A DNA stretch of 64,000 nt from Caulobacter sp. FWC2 (GCF_002742625.1 NZ_PEBF01000001.1:3286001-3350000); one strand, 5' to 3'; counted from the stretch's first letter, positions 1 to 9,084 are shown. Notes: generated from the sequence alone by a model not told the origin. A program made the numbers and translations.

Positions 1-135
1 GGACCTCGCCCTTCGACAAGCTCAGGGTGAGGTCCATTGCCAGCGCCGCAGCTCCATCGCTTGCAGTAAGACCTCGCAGAAACGTCTCAGTAGAAACCTC
101 ACCCTGAGCCAGTCCCCCGGGTCCGACCAAAGGTC
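1..135. repeat. Intergenic inverted repeat ahead of malate synthase
   Basis: Positions 1-35 form a hairpin, GGACCTCGCCCT paired with AGGGTGAGGTCC, with one G-T pair. The arm sequence ACCTCACCCTGAGC returns at about 97-110. This looks like a dispersed intergenic palindromic element rather than part of a gene. No gene is visible in 1-183; the only other signal is a weak GGAAAGC ribosome binding site just before the ATG at 184. Confidence 0.5.
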
Positions 136-183
136 GGCCCGAGGATAAACTCCGGGCGGGTTTCGGACCACGGAAAGCTTCCC

Positions 184-1761
184 ATGCCGCTCGACATCGC
201 CGCCAACATCCAGGTCACCGGTCCCGTTGAAGGGCGCGCCGCGGAAGTGCTTACCCCCGAGGCCCTGGCCTTCGTGGCCGACCTGCACCGCCGCTTCGAC
301 GCCCGCCGCCGCGAGCTGTTGGCCGCCCGCCAGGCCCGGCAGGCGCGCTTCGACGGCGGCGAACTGCCCGACTTCCTGGCGCAGACCGCCAACGTCCGCG
401 CCGCCGACTGGAGCGTCGCCCCCGTCCCCGCCGACCTGCTGGACCGCCGCGTCGAGATCACCGGCCCCGTCGACCGCAAGATGATCATCAACGCCCTAAA
501 CTGCGGGGCCAAGGTGTTCATGGCCGACTTCGAGGACGCCACCGCCCCGACCTGGGCCAATGTCGTCGAGGGCCAGGTCAATCTGAAGGACCGCTGGTCC
601 GGCGAACTGACCCATGTCGACGCCAAGTCCGGCAAGGCCTACGCCATGGGTCCGACCCCGGCGGTGCTGAAGATCCGCCCGCGCGGCTGGCACCTGATGG
701 AGCGCCATCTGGAGGTCGACGGCCAGGCCGTGGCCGGAGCGCTGTTCGACTTCGGCCTCTACGCCTTCCACAATGCGAAGGCCGCCATAGCGCAAGGCTC
801 GGGTCCCTATTTCTACCTGCCCAAGCTGGAGAGCCACCAGGAAGCGCGCCTCTGGAACGACGTCTTCGTCCGCGCCCAGGAGGCCCTGGGCCTGCCGGTC
901 GGGACGATCAAGGCCACGGTGCTGATCGAGACCATCCCCGCCGCCTTCGAGATGGACGAGATCCTGTTCGAACTGAAGGACCACATCGTCGGCCTGAACT
1001 GCGGCCGCTGGGACTACATCTTCTCGTTCATCAAGCGCCTGGGCCGCCGCTCTGAGTTCCTGACCCCGGACCGTTCGGCCATGGTCATGGGCAAGGCGTT
1101 CCTGGGCGCCTATTCGCTGAAGCTGATCCAGACCTGCCACCGCCGGGGCGCCTTCGCCATGGGCGGCATGGCGGCCCAGATCCCTGTCAAAGGCGACGAC
1201 GCCGCCAACCAGGCCGCCTTCGCCAAGGTCAAGGCCGACAAGGAGCGCGAGGCTGGCGCCGGTCACGACGGCACCTGGGTCGCCCACCCCGACCTCGTCC
1301 CGGTGGCCATGGAGGTCTTCGACCGCCTGATGCCGGCCGCCAACCAGCGCGACAAGTCGCTGGCGGACGTCTCGATCACCGCCGCTCAGATGCTGGAGCT
1401 GCACGAGGGGGTCCGCACCGAGGCCGGCGTGCGCGAGAACATCCGCGTCGGCGTCCGCTACACCCAGGCCTGGCTGGAAGGCCGAGGCGCCGTGCCGCTC
1501 TACAACCTGATGGAGGACGCGGCAACCGCCGAGATCTGCCGCACGCAGCTGTGGCAATGGATCCGCCTGGGCGCGGCGCTGGACGATGGCCGGGTGCTGA
1601 CCTCGGAGCTGTTCATCGGTCTGTTCACCCAGGAGATGGCCGACCTGCGCCGCGACTTCGGCTCGCCGCGCCTGGAGGCGGCCGCCGAGCTCTTCACGCG
1701 CATGGTGCTGTCCGACAGCCTGGAAGAGTTCCTGACCCTGCCAGCCTACGAACTGATCTAG
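184..1761 (+). CDS. aceB: Malate synthase A
   Basis: A 525-residue protein matching malate synthase A along its length. This enzyme condenses glyoxylate with acetyl-CoA to malate in the glyoxylate shunt. Visible family blocks are RPRGWH near residue 165, a GALFDFGLYAFHNA-type block, a YFYLPKLES block, an IETIPAAFEMDEI block near 249 carrying acidic metal ligands, and the C-terminal NLMEDAATAE signature near 441-450 with the likely catalytic Asp at 445. The length fits the roughly 530 residues usual for the A form; the G form is much longer. Isocitrate lyase is not in the window. A hairpin follows the stop codon, so it is probably transcribed alone. Confidence 0.95.
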   Translation: MPLDIAANIQVTGPVEGRAAEVLTPEALAFVADLHRRFDARRRELLAARQARQARFDGGELPDFLAQTANVRAADWSVAPVPADLLDRRVEITGPVDRKMIINALNCGAKVFMADFEDATAPTWANVVEGQVNLKDRWSGELTHVDAKSGKAYAMGPTPAVLKIRPRGWHLMERHLEVDGQAVAGALFDFGLYAFHNAKAAIAQGSGPYFYLPKLESHQEARLWNDVFVRAQEALGLPVGTIKATVLIETIPAAFEMDEILFELKDHIVGLNCGRWDYIFSFIKRLGRRSEFLTPDRSAMVMGKAFLGAYSLKLIQTCHRRGAFAMGGMAAQIPVKGDDAANQAAFAKVKADKEREAGAGHDGTWVAHPDLVPVAMEVFDRLMPAANQRDKSLADVSITAAQMLELHEGVRTEAGVRENIRVGVRYTQAWLEGRGAVPLYNLMEDAATAEICRTQLWQWIRLGAALDDGRVLTSELFIGLFTQEMADLRRDFGSPRLEAAAELFTRMVLSDSLEEFLTLPAYELI

Positions 1762-1782
1762 CCACGCATGACCGCAAAGAAA

Positions 1783-1804
1783 AAGCCCGGCGAAAGCCGG
1801 GCTT
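1783..1804 (+). terminator. Hairpin after malate synthase
   Basis: AAGCCCGGC-GAAA-GCCGGGCTT lies 20 bases after the aceB stop codon, with an A-rich run before it. On the + strand there is no T-run beyond the stem, so it may be a weak or bidirectional terminator. Confidence 0.5.
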
Positions 1805-1996
1805 GAGGAGTTAGGGAGGAAACGCCCAGGAAGGGCAGAGGCATCAGCCTCACGGGTTGTGATCTATGGTCGACAGAACGCCGTTCAAGGGCCAAGCAGA
1901 AGAAACTTCGGTTTCAACGCGCTTGGCTTGCCGGGGCCGTGTGGTAATGAGCGCGCTCGACGAGTGAGGGCCTGGCCCGAAGCGAGCGCCACGCCC

Positions 1997-4261
1997 ATGT
2001 CCGACCCCGCCGATCCCAACGACATCCCGCCGGCGCCGAAGCCGCGCAAGCCCCGGAAGCCGCGCGCCAAGGCCGCCATGACCTCGGCGGCCGTGCTGCC
2101 CGAGAGTTCGTCCGAGGCCGTCGCGCCCAAGCCGCCTCGCCCGCGCAGGCCGCGCGCGCCCAAGCCGCCGGTGGAGACCGTCGTCGAGACGCCGGAAATC
2201 GTCGAAGAGGTCGCGGCCGCAGAGCCAGCGCCCGAGCCGGTCCTCGAGGCCGAGCCCGACGTCCTGTCCGAGGAAGCCCCCGCCCCCGAGGCCGAGACCG
2301 AGCTGCCGGAAGCTGTCGAGGCGATCCCGGAAGCCGCCCTCTCGCCGGCCGAGCCGGTCGCCGCCGCCAAGCCGCCGATCTGGAAGCGCCCCGCCTGGTT
2401 GATCGGCGCGGCCGCCGCCGTGGTGCTGGCGGTCGTGCTGGTCGCCTCGCTGTTCTGGTCGCTGCCGCTGAGCCGCGCCCTGGAGCCGCTGACCAATTCC
2501 GCCATCGTTCTGGTCGCCGAGGACGGCTCGCCGATCGCCCGGCGCGGTTCCTACAAGGAAGCCCCGATCGATGTCGCCAAGCTGCCGGCCTATGTGCCCG
2601 GCGCCTTCATCGCCATCGAGGACCGCCGCTTCTACAGCCACATGGGCGTCGACCCGAAGGCCATCGCCCGCGCGCTCGGCAAGAACGCCCAGGCCGGCGG
2701 CGTCTCGGAAGGCGGCTCGACCATCACCCAGCAGCTGGCCAAGAACGCCTTCCTGAGCAGCGACCGCAACCTGCGTCGCAAGGCCCAGGAGGCGATGATC
2801 GCGGTCTATCTGGAGGCCCGGCTCTCCAAGGAACAGATCCTGTCGCGCTACCTGTCGTCGGTCTATTTCGGCGACGGCGCCTTTGGCCTGCGCGCCGCGG
2901 CCCGGCACTATTTCGGCAAGCAGCCCGAGCAGCTGTCGATCGGTGAGGCCGCCATGCTCGCCGGCCTGGTCAAGGCCCCGTCCCGCTTGGCGCCGACCAG
3001 CAATATCGAGGGCGCCCGCGAGCGGATGCGCGTGGTGCTGGGCGCCATGGTCGACACCAAGACCATCACCCAGGCCCAGGCCGACGCGGTGGGCGAGGTC
3101 TCGGCCGTCGAGAACCCCGACAAGCTGCCGACCGGCTCGTACTTCGCCGACTGGGCCCTGCCCCAGGCCCGCGCCTCGATCGGCGCCCGCTATGGCGAAA
3201 CCATCGTCAAGACGACCCTGGATCCCGAGCTTCAGGAGAAGGCCGAGAAGATCCTCAACGACTACATCGCCCGCGACGGCAAGGTCCTGAACATCACCCA
3301 GGGCGCCCTGGTGGCCATGCGCAAGGACGGCCGCGTCGTGGCCATGGTCGGCGGCCGCGACTATGGCGCCAGCCAGTTCAACCGCGCCGACGGCGCGCGC
3401 CAGCCGGGCTCGTCGTTCAAGCTGTTCGTCTACCTGGCCGCCCTGCAGTCGGGCATGACCACGACCAGCCCGATCCTCGACACCCCGGTGCAGGTCAGCG
3501 GCTACACGCCCAAGAACCACGAGGGCAAATATCGCGACCGCGAGATCCCGCTGATCAGCGCCTTCGCCGCCTCGTCCAATGTCGCGGCCGTGCGCCTGGC
3601 CCACGATCTCGGCCCGGCCAAGGTGATCAAGGTCGCCCGCCAGCTGGGCGTCACCGAGAAGATCCCCGACGACCTGACCATGGCGCTCGGCACCGGCTCG
3701 ATGAGCCTGACGCGCCTGACCGCCGCCTACGCCTCGATCGCGGCCGGCGAATATCCGATCACGCCGCACGCCTTGGAGACCTTCCAGAAGGGCAAGACCA
3801 CCGCCTATGACCCGAAGGTGCTGACCGGCATGCGCGACCTGCTGCGCTCGGCCACCCATCGCGGCACGGGCCTGGAAGCGGCCATCGACGGCGCCTACGG
3901 CAAGACCGGCACCACCCAGGACTATCACGACGCCCTGTTCGTCGGTTACGTCGACGACCTCGTCGTGGGCGTCTGGGTCGGCAATGACGACAACAGCTCG
4001 ATGAACGGCGTGGTCGGGGGCGGCGAGCCCGCCAAGATCTGGAAGGCCTTCATGCTGTCGGCTCTCGGCCGCAGCGCCGCGCCGACCGTCGTCGAGGATC
4101 CGCTGGACGACCTGGGCCTGCCGCTGGAAGGCGAGATCGGTCCCGACGGCCTGCCGGTCGCCCCGCTGACCGTGCCCACCGATCCGGCGCCACCGCCGCC
4201 GCCCGCCCCCGCCGCGCCGGCCGCCCCCATCGCCCCGCCGCCGCCCGAGCCGCGCGCTTAG
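1997..4261 (+). CDS. Class A penicillin-binding protein (bifunctional transglycosylase/transpeptidase)
   Basis: Peptidoglycan synthase of about 754 residues. It starts with a Pro/Ala/Lys-Arg tail, then a long acidic Ala/Pro/Glu cytoplasmic stretch, then one membrane helix (WLIGAAAAVVLAVVLVASLF) near residue 135. The GT51 transglycosylase domain has its catalytic Glu near residue 208 (IAIEDRRFYSH), followed by GGSTITQQLAKN and YLSSVYFGDGAFG. The transpeptidase domain has SSFK near 472-475, SSN, and KTGT near 636. It ends in a Pro/Ala-rich tail. I chose the ATG at 1997 because the preceding open frame (from 1859) has no membrane-protein character. The family is certain; which of the Caulobacter class A paralogues (PBP1a, PbpC-Z types) this is cannot be decided here. 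Confidence 0.9.
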   Translation: MSDPADPNDIPPAPKPRKPRKPRAKAAMTSAAVLPESSSEAVAPKPPRPRRPRAPKPPVETVVETPEIVEEVAAAEPAPEPVLEAEPDVLSEEAPAPEAETELPEAVEAIPEAALSPAEPVAAAKPPIWKRPAWLIGAAAAVVLAVVLVASLFWSLPLSRALEPLTNSAIVLVAEDGSPIARRGSYKEAPIDVAKLPAYVPGAFIAIEDRRFYSHMGVDPKAIARALGKNAQAGGVSEGGSTITQQLAKNAFLSSDRNLRRKAQEAMIAVYLEARLSKEQILSRYLSSVYFGDGAFGLRAAARHYFGKQPEQLSIGEAAMLAGLVKAPSRLAPTSNIEGARERMRVVLGAMVDTKTITQAQADAVGEVSAVENPDKLPTGSYFADWALPQARASIGARYGETIVKTTLDPELQEKAEKILNDYIARDGKVLNITQGALVAMRKDGRVVAMVGGRDYGASQFNRADGARQPGSSFKLFVYLAALQSGMTTTSPILDTPVQVSGYTPKNHEGKYRDREIPLISAFAASSNVAAVRLAHDLGPAKVIKVARQLGVTEKIPDDLTMALGTGSMSLTRLTAAYASIAAGEYPITPHALETFQKGKTTAYDPKVLTGMRDLLRSATHRGTGLEAAIDGAYGKTGTTQDYHDALFVGYVDDLVVGVWVGNDDNSSMNGVVGGGEPAKIWKAFMLSALGRSAAPTVVEDPLDDLGLPLEGEIGPDGLPVAPLTVPTDPAPPPPPAPAAPAAPIAPPPPEPRA

Positions 4262-4284
4262 AAACAACCCGCGAGGAGACCGAC

Positions 4285-4467
4285 ATGTCCGACGACCGTG
4301 ATCGTGAAGACCTGTCGGCCCTCGCCGACGCCAAGGCCGGCCCCTTCCACGCCCGCGCCGAGGCCAGCGCCACCCGCGCCGGCCTGGTCACCTTCGGGGT
4401 GGTGATGAGCAGCGTGCTGCTCTCGGCGGCGCTGCTGACCTGGGCGGTCCGGCGGCCGGTTCGCTAG
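4285..4467 (+). CDS. Small single-pass membrane protein, unknown function
   Basis: A 60-residue protein with a charged N-terminal half (MSDDRDREDLSALADAKAG), one hydrophobic helix (about residues 34-55, GLVTFGVVMSSVLLSAALLTW) and a short basic end (RRPVR). A GAGGAGACC ribosome binding site precedes the ATG, and the gene lies 23 bases after the penicillin-binding protein, so the two may be co-transcribed. I do not recognise the family. The topology and context only suggest a small envelope-associated protein. Confidence 0.6.
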   Translation: MSDDRDREDLSALADAKAGPFHARAEASATRAGLVTFGVVMSSVLLSAALLTWAVRRPVR

Positions 4468-4470
4468 GAG

Positions 4471-4604
4471 CTCCCTCTCCCATAGGGAGAGGGTCGGGGT
4501 GAGGGGTTACAGCGTCCGACGGAGTGCCGGCACGCCGTCAAGCCTCGTAACCCCTCACCCTCCCACGCTACGCGCGGGCCCCTCCCTCTCCCTAAAGGAG
4601 AGGG
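4471..4604. repeat. Long palindromic intergenic repeat, copy 1
   Basis: About 134 bp running from CTCCCTCTCCCATAGGGAG to CTCTCCCTAAAGGAGAGGG, with internal arms GGGGTGAGGGGTTAC and GTAACCCCTCACCC. A near-identical copy lies at 47418-47553, and shorter relatives lie at 23786-23809 and 47657-47841. It fills the gap between two convergent genes and may act as a bidirectional terminator or an RNA-level element. Confidence 0.8.
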
Positions 4605-4607
4605 ATT

Positions 4608-5012
4608 CTACTCCCCCACCAGCTTCCCCGCCGGCGGCACCCGGACGATGAAGTGGCCCTTCACGCCTTCGGGCCATTGGCGGTACGGGACCACGCCCTC
4701 TTCGCTGGCGGCATAGGCCACGGCATAGTCGACAATGGCGCGCGCGGCCTCGGGCGTCGGTTCGAAGCGGCCCAGCACGTAGCCGATCTTGCCCGGGGCC
4801 CGCAGGTGGATCGAGCAGTGCTGGGCGCAGTTGAACAGGCAGGCCATTTCCTGGATCGCCACGCCAGACCCCGCCGCCGCCTCGCGCAGGGCGGCCGCCA
4901 GCAGCGCGCCGCCACGCAGGCCTTCGGGCGTCTCGCGGTCCTCTTCCGAGACGCGGCAGGTGTTGCAGACCACGACGGCGGTCCCGTCGTCGGCGTCACG
5001 CAAAATACTCAT
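4608..5012 (-). CDS. DUF1636 family protein
   Basis: A 134-residue protein of the DUF1636 type, a small cysteine-rich, ferredoxin-like family often noted near cobalamin genes. The diagnostic features are VCNTCR near residue 16 and the ACLFNCAQHCSIHLRAPGK block near residues 57-75, which together supply the clustered cysteines expected to bind metal or an Fe-S centre. No cobalamin genes lie next to it here, so its role stays open. It stands alone on the minus strand between a palindromic repeat and a convergently arranged neighbourhood. Confidence 0.75.
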   Translation of the reverse strand: MSILRDADDGTAVVVCNTCRVSEEDRETPEGLRGGALLAAALREAAAGSGVAIQEMACLFNCAQHCSIHLRAPGKIGYVLGRFEPTPEAARAIVDYAVAYAASEEGVVPYRQWPEGVKGHFIVRVPPAGKLVGE

Positions 5013-5035
5013 GCCTCGCGCCTAGAGGCTCGGGC

Positions 5036-6520
5036 TCATTTCGGCAAGCTCAACCTATAGACCAGCACCAGGTTGTCGTTGTCGCCGGTCCCGGTGTCGC
5101 CGTGCAGCGAGGCGTCGAAGTCCTGGCCGTTGACGTGGCCCTTGGCCGTGGCGAAGTCGTTGTCCGAGCCGACCAGCAGGAAGACGTCGCCCGTCTTGTC
5201 GAAGGTCGAGCCGATGGCCATGGCCTCCAGCTTCTCCGGCAGGCTGGTCGGGGTCGAGGGCGTGACCGACAGGTTGATCCCGAACTTGGCGAGCTGGACG
5301 GGGTTCAGGATATTGACCAACTCGGCCTGGGCGGCCGGCTTGATGTCGGCGTTCAGCACCCCGTCCTTGGCGATCGGCTTGCCCTCCTGCTCGTAGGGCG
5401 TGCCGGCCAGGTTGGTGGCGGCGGAGAGGTCGACCAGCAGGATGCTCTTGTAGACCGGCGCATTGGCCGTGCCCTTGCCGCGTCCGTTGCCATCGCGCGC
5501 CAGGAGCAGCAGGCGGTCCTCGCTGAGCGCCACGGCCTCGGACTGGGCGGCGGTGACGTCGGCGGCCTGGCCGTCGCCGTTCTCGCGCACGGTCGGCAGT
5601 TGCAGCGCGTAGTGGCCGATCGGGGCCTTGGGCAGCCGGGTCTTGCTGATGTCGTACACCAGCACGCGGGTGTTGTTGCGGGTGGCGTTGTTCGACGAGG
5701 AATCCTGCATCGCGGCGCTCTGCAGCACGGCGATCAGGCGCTTGCCGTCGGGGCTGATGCTCAGGGCCTCAAGGCCCTGGTTGTTGCGGCGGCCCTGCTC
5801 GGGCGCCTTCTCGGCCCCGAAGTTCAGCTGGCCCTTCTTGATCGGCAGCAGCGCCGGGACGGTCTGGATCGCGCCGGTCAGCTTGCCGGTCCTGTCGAAC
5901 AGATAGACGCCCGCCGCATATTCGTCGGAGACGTAGAAGCTGCCGTCCGGCAGGTAGGCGATCGCCTCGCTGTCCAGGCTGAGCTTCCCCGCCCCCTCGC
6001 CGCTGGCCGGCGACGGATAACGGACGCCGTCGCGCTCGACGACGCCCGCGCCCGGATCCATGCCGGTGAACGGCTGGCCGGTCTGATCCTTCAGCAGGAA
6101 GCCGCCGGTCGGGGTGAGAGTCAGGCCCTTGCCGGGAACCAGCTTGATCGCGTGCTCGTGGACGCGGTTGGCGTAGTCGGTGGTGCTCTTGAACGGTCCG
6201 ACATTGTTGGGACCCCGGTCCGGCAGGGTGCGGAGTGTCCCGGTGTAGGAGCCGTCGGCGGCCTTCTTCCAGTTCGACAGCGCCATGCTGGAGAACGAGC
6301 CCAGGCTCTCGCCGTTGAAGTCGCGCGTCGCCGCCGGCAGCCAGCCCACCGCCACCAGGCCGTGATTGACATAGGTCTTGCCGCCGAACTGGACGGTCAC
6401 GTCACCCGGAGTCTTGTCCCAGTGCGCGCTCGTATAGGTCTGGGACTGGGCGGAGGCGCTGGCCGCCAAGGCCAGGGCGGCGAACCCCACAAGGATTCCG
6501 ACAAGGCGACGGCGCGACAT
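5036..6520 (-). CDS. Secreted esterase-like phytase-domain protein
   Basis: A 494-residue protein with a clear signal peptide (MSRRRLVGILVGFAALALAASASAQ), so periplasmic or secreted. The body resembles the esterase-like activity of phytase family, a beta-propeller fold: RTLPDRGPNNVG, then DSEAIAYLPDGSFYVSDEY, then NQGLEALSISPDGKRLIAV and a final KLEAMAIG block. The strong AGGAGCTCTCG ribosome binding site supports this ATG. It is transcribed divergently from a TonB-dependent receptor across a 200-bp spacer with a Pho-box-like repeat. I infer a role in releasing phosphate from an organic phosphate that the receptor imports. The family assignment is good; the substrate is unknown. Confidence 0.75.
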   Translation of the reverse strand: MSRRRLVGILVGFAALALAASASAQSQTYTSAHWDKTPGDVTVQFGGKTYVNHGLVAVGWLPAATRDFNGESLGSFSSMALSNWKKAADGSYTGTLRTLPDRGPNNVGPFKSTTDYANRVHEHAIKLVPGKGLTLTPTGGFLLKDQTGQPFTGMDPGAGVVERDGVRYPSPASGEGAGKLSLDSEAIAYLPDGSFYVSDEYAAGVYLFDRTGKLTGAIQTVPALLPIKKGQLNFGAEKAPEQGRRNNQGLEALSISPDGKRLIAVLQSAAMQDSSSNNATRNNTRVLVYDISKTRLPKAPIGHYALQLPTVRENGDGQAADVTAAQSEAVALSEDRLLLLARDGNGRGKGTANAPVYKSILLVDLSAATNLAGTPYEQEGKPIAKDGVLNADIKPAAQAELVNILNPVQLAKFGINLSVTPSTPTSLPEKLEAMAIGSTFDKTGDVFLLVGSDNDFATAKGHVNGQDFDASLHGDTGTGDNDNLVLVYRLSLPK

Positions 6521-6593
6521 CGAGAGCTCCTGAAAAGATCCTGAGTGTTCTCTGAACCTGGCGCGCTCTTAGGGAGGGTCTGCATAGGTTTTG

Positions 6594-6608
6594 TGACGAC
6601 GGTCGTCA
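6594..6608. promoter_or_regulatory. 15-bp perfect palindrome in divergent promoter region
   Basis: TGACGAC-G-GTCGTCA is a perfect odd palindrome, 74 bases upstream of the phytase-like start and 113 bases upstream of the receptor start. It may be an operator for a dimeric regulator; no matching regulator gene is adjacent. Confidence 0.4.
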
Positions 6609-6624
6609 TACAGACGCAGCCGAA

Positions 6625-6642
6625 CTGTCATCAAGCTGTGGA
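6625..6642 (+). promoter_or_regulatory. Candidate Pho box
   Basis: CTGTCAT-CAAG-CTGTGGA is two 7-base units spaced 11 bases start to start, the arrangement of the PhoB recognition site (CTGTCAT-N4-CTGTCAT). The first unit is perfect and the second matches 4-5 of 7. It sits between a phytase-like gene and a TonB receptor, a fitting location for phosphate-starvation control. Confidence 0.4.
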
Positions 6643-6698
6643 ATAGACGCGACGCTCAACAACAATCGGCGCCGTAGACGGGAATCCGCACGGCGCTC

Positions 6699-6716
6699 GA
6701 TATCCAGGGGGATATC
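6699..6716 (+). promoter_or_regulatory. Hairpin enclosing the receptor ribosome binding site
   Basis: GATATCC-AGGG-GGATATC ends 4 bases before the ATG at 6721. The Shine-Dalgarno sequence AGGGG lies in the loop and right arm, so folding could limit ribosome access. Confidence 0.4.
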
Positions 6717-6720
6717 CGAA

Positions 6721-9084
6721 ATGCTGCTCCGATCCGCCAGCGCGGTGGCTATCGCCGCCTGCCTGATGTTCGCCGCCCAGGCGCAAGCCGCCGAGGTTTT
6801 GGCCGCCGACGCTCCCGCCCCGAAAGCCGCCGACGCGGCCGCCGACGCCAACGAGATCGACGCGCTCATCATCGTCGGTAGCGGCCAGACCCGCTCGGTC
6901 ACCAGCCTGACGCCGTCGAGCCTTGAGGTCCTGCCCCCGGGGACCAGCATCCAGAAGGCCCTGAACTTCCTGCCGGGCGTCAACGCCCAGTCGATCGACG
7001 CCCTGGGCGTCAACGAGCAGTCGCTGTCGCTGCAGGTTCGCGGCTTCAACACCACCCACCTGGGCTATTCGCTGGACGGCATGCCGCTGGGCGACGGCGC
7101 CTACAACAACTACAACGGCCTGACCATCAGCCGGGCGCTGATCTCGGAAAACCTGGGCCGCGCCGATCTGGCCACCGGCATCGCCGGCCTGTCCATCCCC
7201 TCGACCAGCAATCTGGGCGGCGCGCTGATCTACACGTCCAGCGATCCCAAGAAGGACATGGGCGTCTCGATCAACGGCACGGTGGGCAGCGAGGACACCG
7301 CCCGCACCTTCGTGCGCTTCGACACCGGCGAGCACGGCGGCTTCTCGGCCTATCTGTCGGGCCACTACGCCCAGCAGGACCTGTTCGTGAACCAGGGCGC
7401 CTACAACAAGTCGACCGGCAAGCAGTTCAACGGCAAGGCCCAGTACCGCTTCGGCGACAACGTGATCACGGCCTTCGCGGACATCTCGCAGACCAACCAG
7501 GCCGACGACACCTACCTGTCCAAGGACATGGTCACCCGCCTGGGCTGGGACTGGGCCGGCTACGCGCCTAACTGGGACGCCTATGTCAGCCGCGCCGCCT
7601 GCTCGGTGGCGTCGCTGGCCGCCAAGTGCGTCACCTCGACCGCGCCCGAGAAGCTGGCCGACGTGACCTTCACCAACGGCCAGATCCTCCGCAATGACGA
7701 GCTCTACTACCTGGCGGGCGACTTCAAGGTCCGCGAGAACGTCACGGCCCACGTGCAGGTCTATCGCCACACCGACCAAGGCGCGGGCAACAACTTCATC
7801 GCGGGCCTGTCGAACCAGGGCACGACCTCGACCGCCGACGACGTTCCGGTGCAGATCCGCGACACCCGCTACACCATCGACCGCACCGGCGTGGTGGCGA
7901 ACCTGGGCTGGACTCTGGGCTTCAACCACATCCAGGCCGGCGTCTGGCTGGAAGACAACACCAGCAGCGCCGCGCGCTATATCTGGACCAATGTCACGGG
8001 GCCATTCAGCCTGGCCAAGTTCCTGAAGGGCCAGCCCGACACCGCCCAGTGGGTGCAGCAGACCAGCTGGACCACCCAGCAGTTCTACATCCAGGACACG
8101 GTGACCCTGCTGGACGACGCCCTGAGCATCGACTTCGGCTTCAAGAGCACCCACGCCAAGTCCGCGGCGGAAGCGCTTCGCGGCGTCGCCAAGGCCCCGG
8201 TGACGGCGTCCAGCCAGTTCGCCAGCGGCACGCTGTACGCCAAGGACAACTTCCTGCCGGAAATCGGCGCGCGCTACCGCATCGCACCCGGCCATGAAGT
8301 CTTCGCCAGCTACGCCGAGAACATGGCCATGTTCCAGGGCGGCTTCAAACTCGGCCCGCAATCGGTGTCGCAGGCCGTCTGGGACGCCCAGGGCCAGTAC
8401 CTGAAGCCGGAGACCTCCAAGAGCTTCGACGCCGGCTACCGCTATGTGGGCGACAATCTCCAGGTCTCGATCGCGGCCTATGACGTGAAGTTCGAGAACC
8501 GCCTGCTGCAGTACAACCCCTGCCCGACCAACCAGCAGCAGAACCCCGGTTGCGGCAACTCCTTCCACAACGCCGGTGGCGTCACCAGCAAGGGCGCCGA
8601 GATCGGGGTGCTGTGGAAGGCGACCTCATTCCTGAACTGGTACAACTCGGCCTCGTACAACAAGTCGACCTATGACGAAGACCTGAACTGGTGCACGACC
8701 ACCTGCGTGATCAAGGCCACGGCCGGAAAGCAGCAGGTCGATACGCCCAAGACCATGCTGGCCAGCGTGCTGACCTTGAAGCAGGGCGGCTTCTCGGCCT
8801 CGCTGCAAGGCAAGTACACCGGCCGTCGCTACTACACCTACACCAACGACCAGGGCTTCGGCGGCTACACGACCTTCGACCTGGGCGTCAGCTACCGGTT
8901 CAACCCGGTCGGCTTCATGAAGGGCGCCAAGGCGTCGCTGAACGTCACCAACCTGACGGGTGAGCGCCACGCGGCCAACTTCGACAGCAGCGTGTTCGCC
9001 CCGGACGACGCGGCGGGCAGCATCCTGGTGTTCCACTCGTCCGCCCCGCGCCAGGTGTTCGGCACGATCGGGTTTGAGTTCTAA
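6721..9084 (+). CDS. TonB-dependent receptor
   Basis: A 787-residue outer-membrane receptor. It has a signal peptide (cleavage after AQAQA near residue 24), an Ala/Asp-rich linker, a plug domain from about 55 to 180 (GINAQS-like block, LQVRGFNTTHLGYSLDGMPLGD, NLGGALIYTSSDP) and a beta-barrel ending in the typical aromatic residues FGTIGFEF. A C-terminal TonB-dependent block (NLTGERHAANFDSS...PRQVFGTIGFEF) is present. It has no STN domain, so it is unlikely to signal to a sigma factor. It is divergent from a phytase-like esterase, which hints at a phosphorylated substrate, but specificity cannot be read from the sequence. Confidence 0.9.
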   Translation: MLLRSASAVAIAACLMFAAQAQAAEVLAADAPAPKAADAAADANEIDALIIVGSGQTRSVTSLTPSSLEVLPPGTSIQKALNFLPGVNAQSIDALGVNEQSLSLQVRGFNTTHLGYSLDGMPLGDGAYNNYNGLTISRALISENLGRADLATGIAGLSIPSTSNLGGALIYTSSDPKKDMGVSINGTVGSEDTARTFVRFDTGEHGGFSAYLSGHYAQQDLFVNQGAYNKSTGKQFNGKAQYRFGDNVITAFADISQTNQADDTYLSKDMVTRLGWDWAGYAPNWDAYVSRAACSVASLAAKCVTSTAPEKLADVTFTNGQILRNDELYYLAGDFKVRENVTAHVQVYRHTDQGAGNNFIAGLSNQGTTSTADDVPVQIRDTRYTIDRTGVVANLGWTLGFNHIQAGVWLEDNTSSAARYIWTNVTGPFSLAKFLKGQPDTAQWVQQTSWTTQQFYIQDTVTLLDDALSIDFGFKSTHAKSAAEALRGVAKAPVTASSQFASGTLYAKDNFLPEIGARYRIAPGHEVFASYAENMAMFQGGFKLGPQSVSQAVWDAQGQYLKPETSKSFDAGYRYVGDNLQVSIAAYDVKFENRLLQYNPCPTNQQQNPGCGNSFHNAGGVTSKGAEIGVLWKATSFLNWYNSASYNKSTYDEDLNWCTTTCVIKATAGKQQVDTPKTMLASVLTLKQGGFSASLQGKYTGRRYYTYTNDQGFGGYTTFDLGVSYRFNPVGFMKGAKASLNVTNLTGERHAANFDSSVFAPDDAAGSILVFHSSAPRQVFGTIGFEF

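Noticed and set aside
1850..4267. An 805-codon minus-strand open frame opposite the penicillin-binding protein
   Set aside because: Arg/Gly/Asp-rich antisense translation with no domains; the + strand gene has all catalytic motifs.
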